Shown here in pieces: positions 56,824-64,000 of a stretch of 64,000 nucleotides of DNA. The notes under the pieces are model-generated. The model saw nothing but the letters and a program-made list of their open reading frames with translations. It was not told where the DNA came from and did no database searches. Position 1 is the first letter of the stretch; every line of letters starts with the position of its first letter. A program made the translations under genes and the position numbers. Source of the stretch: Owenia fusiformis (Eukaryota; Annelida; Polychaeta; Sabellida; Oweniidae). The DNA lies in assembly GCA_903813345.2 (NCBI GenBank), contig CAIIXF020000008.1, forward strand, positions 9,637,278-9,701,277, in the 5' to 3' direction.

Positions 56824-57927
56824 GCTAAATTTTGGATATGTAAACTTTCCTTTTGGACGGTTCGATTTTATTTTAATAGGGATGTAAGCGCATTATACAA
56901 AAATCTTTACAGCTGGATGCATAACTTCTTAATGCTTCATTTGTGATAGGACTAGCAAATACTAAAATTTGTCATTTGTGTTTTCTGTATCAATTTGTAA
57001 ACACTTGACACATTAATATGTTCCCCTCATTTATACAGACACCCCTGAATGAAATATGGGATCGTCCAAATTTAAAGGGTGCCATGCTTCATTTCATCTA
57101 ATTTCTCAGTCTGTGAGAAGTAATGTTTGTTAAATTTACCAGATTATATGAACTTGTGGGTTTCCATGAACTACTTAAAATGTGATTTGTAAAAGTGAAT
57201 GAAATTAATGAGCTGGAAGCCAGGAATGATCTCGGATTGCGTTCCCGGGTTTATGCTTTATCAGTGTTATATTTCCTTTCGTCTAGTGTACAGGTACTTG
57301 CAGAAAATTATTGAACACAAATATGGAATAATATGGAATGTCTGTGACATTTTGCGAAGTCTTTTGCTGACTTTATATACCAACATAACACAGAAGAGTG
57401 TGGATTATATTCCAATGACCCGAATACTCGATAAAGAGCCCATATTACCTAAACCGAAAGTGAAAGAGATAGTAAGAGTTAACTTCCGAGTTGATGCATT
57501 CTGGGACGGTCACCAGGAGAAAAAATATGGCGGCATCAACAAATTTTTTAAAATGTTTTTATCGTTTAAATTGACAAATATACATTTAAAATGACAAAAA
57601 GAAGTAGTAACCATCGTCTAAATCTCTACAGTGATTGCTCAGACATAATTTCTGCTGTATAATACAGGTAATAGGCCTTTTATTATCAACTTAGACTACA
57701 CATTCAGTATCGGATTTCTCAAAATTATCTCACTTTTCTCAGTCATTTTTAATTTTTGGCTCGTGCTGAGGCAAGAACCATATCTCACTTGGGTTTATTA
57801 GTAAGTGATAACGACAATGGACTGAGGTTTAAATGTTAGTTATATGAGTTATTCCTCGAGCAAAGGTTTACCCTAAGGTGTTAGTTTATAATAAAATTGC
57901 GGTAGAGAGGGTTTCAAACGACATATA

Positions 57928-58197
57928 GGGCGAAGGGGTGTAATGTCGACGTGTGGGGTAATGTCGACATAATAGACGGGGTAACTTCGACACTTACGTA
58001 TTAGAAGTAGAATTTCCGTTTTCCGCCATGTTTGATTTCTGGAAAAATTAAAATCTCGCGAGATCTCGATCCATGCGAGAACAAAAACATGGCTTCCCCC
58101 TAGATCGGAAATTAGAGCAAATAAACAACAAGGTGTCGAAGTTACCCCACATGTCGAAGTTACCCCAAAACGGTGTCGACGTTACACCCCTTCGCCC
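57928..58197. mobile_element. 270-bp MITE built of GTCGAC/GGGGTAA repeats
   Basis: GGGCGAAGGGGTGTAA at the left is inverted at the right (TTACACCCCTTCGCCC), with TA on both sides. Each arm contains two or three copies of 'ggggtaaNNTCGACA'. The centre has the palindrome TCTCGCGAGA at about 58053-58062. It is strongly CpG-rich relative to its surroundings. Confidence 0.75.
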
Positions 58198-60737
58198 TAG
58201 ATCTACACACATTTTATAACAACACAATGAACACGTGCACTGATTTTCGGCAACATGATTTCTTAAATACGACAGAAATACGAGCGACTTCTTGATTTAG
58301 AATTGTGAACAATTTACATCATTAAAAAACTCCGAACATTTAACTATTTTATTAATATCTTCAGAGAACGAGAATCAAATTGACCCATCGTCACCTTTTG
58401 TTATGTTTGGATGTTTTCTAAGAGGTTCAGGTACTCAGACCTTCACAATTTAAAGATCTTAATCAGTTAAAAATGTTCGGATTTTTTCTACTTTTGCCGT
58501 TCTGTAAATTACAACCGCGTTTAAAAGTAAGCTTGACAATTTACTTATACAAAATGATCTCTTGTTCTGTCATTCGCCTTGTGTTGGTAGTTCTGAGTGC
58601 ATATAGATCCACCATCTATGTCTATAAAAGACCAGTCAACCCTAATTGCAGGCCTTCATTTTAATATCTGTGATTTTCTAAGGTCTTGTGGTATGTCAAA
58701 GCCCCATTTTGTATTCGCAAGAATTTAAGGTGAAATTAAAGTCAATCAAAAGTACAAAAAGTTGGCAGCCATATTTTTTTGATAAAGTCAGAAGATTTTG
58801 GATAATGTTTTCCTTGTATGTGCATGCATTTCCTGACTAAACAGACACATCAAAGAAAACATCACATTTAAACATATTTTTCAAAACTATGAATTGGAAG
58901 TGCATGGATCCCCAAAGCTAGCATGAAGAGTGTGAAGTGAGGCTAAATTTTGAAAGTTTCAAGGAGTAGCCTTGCAACAGTCACACATTTTCAAGAATCC
59001 AAAATTTCCACAAATCATCTTACCTTACCAAGGAACATCGAAGGCATGAAAATGTGCACTTCTTGCTTTGTTAGAGTATGATAAAGCTCAAACCATAGTT
59101 TCTTATAAATATTTCATGTCCACCATTTCTTGTATAACTTTACTTATTGTTGATCGGACAGAAAGATAAGCTGATGTAGTTACATTGGAGTTCGTTTACT
59201 ACCATTTGGAAGGCACGTGAAGGTCCCATTCATCAGATAACACTTATAATGTCGAAGTTAAGTTCTTGCCTTTTTTAACAAGCAACAAGGAGTATGACTG
59301 ATGGCTGAAGTAAAAGTCAGTATTCAATTTATCACTTTGACTTTCCAAAATAATAAAATGGTATGCTATTAACCATGTATCAACTTACCAATTTGTTCCA
59401 CTACCTCCTGAACCTAGGTTACCAAGTGAAATCAGTCAATCATGACAAGTGAAGGTAGTATGGTCAGGAAGAAAAATATAAGTGAAAAAATATTCCATTT
59501 GTCGTCGAAATCATCGTGCCTCATTACTACATGAGTTTCCATATCCATCCACCGAAAGGTAGACTGCTGTTTTAGTCTCCATAAAAACTTGTGATTCTGT
59601 TCAAAAATACACCTTTGTTAGCTTCTATGATATTTTGCCATAATTTTGTGTAAAATGAAAGAGTTGCATTTTTATTACGAAATTAGCGATGTAGGTCATA
59701 AATAGTTCCCACGTGGACAAGTTTATTACGCACACACCTTATGCCCGGGGGTTCACTCTGAATAATTTGGGTAGGTATGTGCAGCACAGCCAATTTTGGC
59801 TTTGGGCATAAACCATGCAAACTCCAGACAGGAATTAAAGATGAACACCTTCAATTTTGAGAGGAAATTGACATCGAAAAAATGCTCAAAAGGGAGTCTT
59901 ACTGGCACATAGGTATTAAGAGGTATATAAGAGTGAAACCCCCAGGACCTCATGTTGATATAAATTGGCAGAAAATGTGACCTACTTTTGAAAAAAATAA
60001 TTTTTGTGTATCGTACGTGATAATCACTAGATTGTTTATTAAATTTATATTTCTAATATAATAGATACAAATATATTCAAGTAAGTGTGTAAGAAACTGG
60101 CAGAAATAAGTGGAAAAGGGATATTGACATTTTCTCTTAACCTCTGATTGGATATCATAAAACATAAAAATAGTTGTCAAATATTACCACTGTCATCCAG
60201 ATTTTACAGCACATTTGATCCACATTTACTGTTGGCATTTATACAGCATCACTTGTCTCGTGTCATATTTTGATTGGTTATTTTATCTTTTTGACGGGGT
60301 GCAGACGGATACATTCTTTATGGTAGCGATTTCCAACCGGGTGCAGCATCCAGTTGCTCCTATGCTTGGGTGATCGCTGCTAAATTTAGCTTAAGGTACA
60401 GCTGGAAAGTAACATTTTGGTAAAAAATTGCTATACCTGCACATGTTATTTTCTGGTACAAAATAAAGTATGAAGCCATGTGTCTATTTCCTTGCTTTTT
60501 TCAGGAAAGTATCATTACATTGTCTTCTTTTAAAATATCTGTTAGGCGTTCAATGGGAACTCCAGGAAATTCTGATATTTCACACTTTCTATTTTTCCAA
60601 ATTTTCTTTCAAAGTTTCCAGACAACACAGGAGCTACCATTGACCTGTTTCCAGATATTCTAAAAGAAGACAGTGTAATGATACTTTCCTGAAAAAAGCA
60701 AGGAAATACACATATGCCTTCATACTTAATTTTGTAC

Positions 60738-61082
60738 TTAATTGTCTTAAATAAAACGAGATGTGATCTCATTTTTAGGCAGCATCTTTTTACACATAAC
60801 TTCAAAAATATCCCAAATGCCACATGTAAATGTGGTCACTCTACCGAATCAACCAAACACCTATTGCTCCATTGCCCTCTTTTTAACATTCAAAGACTCA
60901 ATTTTCACAGAGAACTAGGGGGACTGCCATCCTTTAATTTAAACTCTTTTAATAATAGAAAACAGGAAGACAGGGTAGACTTTCTACTTTTTGCAGATCC
61001 TTCTCTAGACACAATTACAAATAAAAAGGCTATTGAATTAACAGCTGAATTTTTACACTCTATTGTCAAGGAAGTTAAATAG
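60738..61082 (+). pseudogene. C-terminal fragment of LINE reverse transcriptase ORF
   Basis: The frame (about 114 residues to the stop at 61080-61082) contains CKCGHSTESTKHLLLHCPLF, the CX(1)C...H...C zinc-like motif found after the RT domain of many non-LTR retrotransposons. The catalytic RT part is missing because of 5' truncation. The upstream ATG at 60714 belongs to the host MITE, not to the LINE. Confidence 0.8.
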
Positions 61083-61320
61083 TCAAATATTCATTAATAT
61101 GTACATATATCTCTGACCTGTCTTCATGCTTTCATGATTATTTTCATGTTCATAAATATGTTTTATATCTATCATTTTTGCATTGTGACCTATTTTAACC
61201 TATATTGTAACTACTTTAACAGGGCCAATAATGCTTCGGCGTAGGCCTTGTATCTGTTTGTATGATATATTATGAAATAAAGGAAATATAAAATTTAAAA
61301 AAAAAAAAAAAAAAAAAACA
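60738..61320 (+). mobile_element. 5'-truncated LINE insertion with poly(A) and 14-bp TSD
   Basis: The insert is flanked by ACTTAATTTTGTAC at 60724-60737 and 61321-61334, a 14-bp target duplication. It ends in 22 A residues (61297-61318) after an AATAAA signal. Only about 580 bp of the 3' end were inserted, which is typical of abortive target-primed reverse transcription. Confidence 0.85.
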
Positions 61321-61469
61321 ACTTAATTTTGTACCAGAAAATAACATGTGCAGGTATAGCAATTTTTTACCAAAATGTTACTTTCCAGCTGAACCTTAAT
61401 TGAATATTGAAATAGGGTATTATTGTGGGAAATAACCATTTTCAAAGATTTCTCTTTACAATGTTCCAG

Positions 61470-61910
61470 GGCCAAGAGATCACAATCACCGTGACAATGG
61501 ATGCTAGGAATATTAAATCAGGGGGTAGCCATAAGAGTGATGGATCACTTCAATCAGGCAATATTGGTCTACCAACAGAGATGACAGATATGACAGAGAT
61601 ATACATGTTTGATGGTGACCCTGAATATCCAGAATACCCAGCACCACCTGGTACCAAAACCAGTAACTCTCCAACAAAGACACTAGGAGTTGAAACATCT
61701 AAGAGTCGTGCAGGGAGGGGTTCTGTTATGAATGGGACACATAATCCTGCTGTGGGGGCCAAATTAAGACCCCTTCAACTAAATGGTGCTCAACCCCATA
61801 ATGCTCTAATGGCCAGACTATATAATACTCCCCAGGACTCTGGTGTTCTCAAAGCTGTAATGAAACCTCCTCAGAAGCGACAACTGCCAAAATTGCCTGG
61901 ATCACCAGAG
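61470..61910 (+). CDS. Internal exon of an unrecognised plus-strand gene
   Basis: The exon lies between acceptor TGTTCCAG and donor CCAGAG|GTACAT, phase 0 at both ends, 147 codons. It encodes a hydrophilic segment with ITVTMDARN at the start, an acidic/Tyr stretch (MFDGDPEYPEYPAPP) and a basic proline-rich end (KPPQKRQLPKLPGSPE) that could dock SH3 domains. No domain family was recognised; it looks like a cytoplasmic tail or scaffold segment. The open frame extends upstream of the acceptor only in intron sequence. Confidence 0.7.
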
Positions 61911-62828
61911 GTACATTAAAATTATTTTTTAAGGATTTCTCTATTAGAAATGAATGTACATTTGATTCGCAAGTGTGTCTATAGATTCAGTAATCAGAGC
62001 TGTAGGGTGATGGCATTACAAAATGTAAAAAAACTGTATACTGTTTTTTTGTCATGCCCTCCAAGTACCTGACACTTATTATGATGGGCCATTCCTCATA
62101 TTTTCTATATAGGCTACTTCAAGCTCAAAATGAGATTTCAGAAGTTTTTTCTTTTGATTTATGTTAACAAAACCTGTATACTGTGTTTGTCATGCCCACC
62201 AAGTACATGTACATTTATTATGATTGGCCCATCCTCATATTTTCTATATAGGCTACTTCAAGCTCAAAATGAGATTTCAGAAGTTTTTTCTTTTGATTTA
62301 TGTTAACAAAACCTGTATACACTGTACTGTGTTTGTCATGCCCACCAAGTACCTGTCACTTATTATGATGGGCCGTTCCTCATATTTTCTATATAGGCTA
62401 CTTCAAGCTCAAAATGAGATTTCAGAAGTTTATTCTTTTGATTTATGTTAACAAAACCTGTATACTGTGTTTGTCATGCCCACCAAGTACATGTACATTT
62501 ATTATGATTGGCCCATCCTCATATTTTCTATATAGGCTACTTCAAGCTCAAAATGAGATTTCAGAAGTTTTTTCTTTTGATTTATGTTAACAAATTGTAA
62601 CAACTATAGGCATTATACAGAGTATGTGAAATAAGTATGTATTATCTTTAATTGCACACTATTCCAACATCCAAAAACTAAATGTCTGTCATGTGTCATA
62701 TATTTCTCACAGCAAGATGTCTTGCACTTTCAGTCATTAAACTGCAATTTGTAATAAACCGTATATATGTTCAGCACTGTATAAGTGAACTTGTACAGCA
62801 TGTAATATATTGTGTTGAATTTCTCTAG
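61911..62828. repeat. Intron with four ~140-bp tandem repeats
   Basis: Units starting 'gtcatgccc(t/a)ccaagtac' at about 62051, 62189, 62335 and 62473 share 'tatataggctacttcaagctcaaaatgagatttcagaag'. Spacings are 138, 146 and 138 bp. Short ORFs in the array are artefacts of the repeat. Confidence 0.8.
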
Positions 62829-62983
62829 ATGATTCCCAAGCCTCCTTCTGGTCCAGGTTCTCCTACTAATGTTTTCCGCACTACTATGCTAAAGAAAGAT
62901 TATGAAAGACGCAAAGTGCAGAAGAAGGCCCGCATCCATCGATTAGGGAGCTCAGATAGTCAGAGAACACTTAGTGTTTCAAT
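62829..62983 (+). CDS. Next exon of the unrecognised plus-strand gene
   Basis: Acceptor TTTCTCTAG joins in phase 0 to the preceding exon; the donor is TCAAT|GTATGT with phase 2. It encodes MIPKPPSGPGSPTNVFRTTM followed by a strongly basic stretch (KKDYERRKVQKKARIHR) and a Ser-rich end. Further exons must lie to the right of the window or in the last kilobase, but none was recognised. Confidence 0.7.
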
Positions 62984-63187
62984 GTATGTACTTTTAAGTG
63001 CTTTTCCTGAGATTTTATTTATCTGTATACATACAAGTCCTCTGTAATAGAATTTGATGTGTAATTTGAAAAAAATTAAATTGTATTGATTCACTGTTTA
63101 TCTTTATCTATTGTTTCACTGTTTAAGAAATAATAAATTTGCATTTCCCAAATTCTGTGATAATGTTTATTATAGGCAAACAATTTA

Positions 63188-63340
63188 CATTAAAACCTGT
63201 ATAAGTGGAACACTTTTATTACCTCAAAATAATGTTCCAATTTGGAGGTGTTTCACTAACAGAGGTTCATTTTAAAGTTAAGTAACCCTACTTTGGAAGT
63301 GTTCCACTTACAGAGGTGTTCCACATCACATGTTTTACTC
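63188..63340. mobile_element. AGTAAAACCTG-type MITE, diverged
   Basis: It starts TTAAAACCTGTATAAGTGGAACAC, contains 'ggtgtttcactaacagagg' and 'gtgttccacttacagaggtgttcc' and ends ACATGTTTTACT. It is the same family as at 10957 and 31127. Confidence 0.5.
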
Positions 63341-63460
63341 TCTCACCATTTAATGGTGAATCCTAATTTTTATGAACGATTTAATGAACTCATTGATATA
63401 CAATGTATAACCAAAATGTATTTAAGTTTTGAGAGAGGGGCTAAAAGGCAATTTCATTTT

Positions 63461-63492
63461 TATTATGTCACTTACCAAAAGTGGTGACATAC
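63461..63492. repeat. 3' hairpin end of a TGTCACCAC-family element
   Basis: 'tatgtcacttaccaaaagtggtgacatac' has the hairpin TGTCAC...GTGACA seen at the right end of the larger elements. It directly abuts the mariner end that follows. Confidence 0.4.
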
Positions 63493-64000
63493 AGGGTGAT
63501 CCAGAAGTAACGTCAAAGATGTTGTAATTTCAAAAGTATTCATCAGATCTTCATGAAATTTGGTATACATGTACCCACAACATTTCTGAGTTACCATCTC
63601 AAAGATTGGAATTCAATCATTTCATTGGTTGAAATTATGGTTGCTATAGTAACCCGATATTGCGTAACCCGGGGCAAATTACTTAACGTGTAATGCGTAA
63701 TCTCAAAATATCAACAAGATCTGAAATTGTTATATCCTCAACATTTTATTTCACAACAATATAAATCATACTATTGCACAGTTACTAATAATAGTTCATT
63801 CTACATAATTGCCACCATTTGCAACACATTTCTCATGTCTGGATACCCATTCCTTGAACACAGAATTAAATCCATTAGAACTCATTCCTTGTAGGGCTAG
63901 TACTACGGCATTTTTCAATTCCTCACAGGATTGAAAATTATTTCCACTAAGGTTTCTTTTTAGTTCCCCATACAAATAAAAGTCACTGGGGGCAAGATCA
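63493..64000 (-). mobile_element. Mariner-type transposon, one end (cut by window edge)
   Basis: The terminus CAGGGTGATCCAGAAGTAACG follows TA at 63491-63492 and lies about 300 bp beyond the transposase stop codon. The rest continues past the window. Confidence 0.65.
63796..64000 (-). CDS. Mariner-like transposase, C-terminal part
   Basis: On the minus strand the last 67 codons are in the window, ending in TGA. They contain DLAPSDFYLYGELKRNL, the stretch following the catalytic DD(34)D region, then the EELKNAV helix and the C-terminal WVSRHEKCVANGGNYVE pattern of mariner transposases. No stop or frameshift is seen in this part. The catalytic domain is outside the window. Confidence 0.8.
   Translation of the reverse strand, partial: DLAPSDFYLYGELKRNLSGNNFQSCEELKNAVVLALQGMSSNGFNSVFKEWVSRHEKCVANGGNYVE

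Larger units (their letters stand above)
60395..61395. mobile_element. TTAA-flanked MITE (~400 bp) interrupted by a LINE
   Basis: TTAA at 60391-60394 and 61396-61399 flank ends GGTACAGCTGGAAAGTAACA and its inverse. The inverted arms are about 150 bp. The right arm is split: part at 60650-60737 and the rest at 61321-61395, with a LINE fragment between. The TTAA flank suggests piggyBac-type mobilisation. Confidence 0.75.
57000..61469. other. Region between the J-domain gene and the plus-strand gene
   Basis: It holds the MITE at 57928-58197, the LINE-in-MITE at 60395-61395 and otherwise no clear exon. An open frame at 57199-57594 has no recognised domain. The plus-strand gene to the right needs upstream exons, which may lie here or further left; I could not identify them. 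Confidence 0.45.

Noticed and set aside
57199-57594. 131-codon plus-strand ORF between the two genes
   Set aside because: No recognised domain, no supporting splice sites or partner exons, and its end has a Phe/Lys-rich AT composition. A separate ATGGCGGC in another frame at about 57526 stops after 15 codons.

Overview
This is an AT-rich, intron-rich animal genome window. Spliced genes with GT-AG introns, a Jagged/Serrate first exon, a Ty3/gypsy element, mariner and LINE copies and many TIR/hairpin elements all point to a metazoan. The interspersed elements with internal tandem arrays and a terminal hairpin resemble those common in marine invertebrates such as molluscs. That taxonomic guess is an inference; nothing here fixes the species. 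No tRNA, rRNA, CRISPR array or bacterial feature was seen.

Layout. (1) 1-2947: mostly noncoding. A CpG-richer patch at about 2060-2372 ends in a consensus splice donor and lies just after two tandem ISRE/IRF-type motifs, so it may be a first exon. (2) 2948-10810: a complete Ty3/gypsy retrotransposon on the minus strand with LTRs identical by eye, a PBS, gag with two zinc knuckles, and pol (protease, RT, RNase H, integrase, C-terminal chromodomain). gag and pol share a frame and are separated by one UGA that is followed by a stem-loop. (3) 10811-29837: intron or intergenic DNA full of MITE fragments and a duplicated 0.5-kb block. (4) 29838-30179: the first coding exon of a Jagged-type Notch ligand (minus strand); its remaining exons were not found. 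(5) 33637-56823: a complete 21-exon minus-strand gene reconstructed from splice sites. All exon phases join and the total is 6,249 nt, a predicted 2,082-residue protein with an N-terminal J domain (HPD intact), Cys/acidic segments, a long charged region, two ubiquitin-interacting-like motifs and a giant Gln-rich exon. I do not recognise a named orthologue. (6) 57000-61469: noncoding, with a GTCGAC-rich MITE and a LINE nested in a TTAA-flanked MITE. (7) 61470-62983: two plus-strand exons of an unrecognised gene that continues beyond the window. (8) 63491-64000: one end of a mariner-type transposon whose transposase is cut by the window edge.

The J-domain gene is the centre of the window. Its introns hold two large array-bearing elements (39.9-42.5 kb and 43.7-45.2 kb), a 19-bp array in which nearly every unit repeats the 5' splice-site hexamer right behind an exon, a mariner nested in another TIR element, and several transposon ends lying within 10-40 bp of splice sites. 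The most unusual signals are the splice-donor array, the array of paired AGGTCA half-sites, the J/UIM/Gln-rich architecture, and the gag-UGA-pol junction with a hairpin at an 8-nt spacing.
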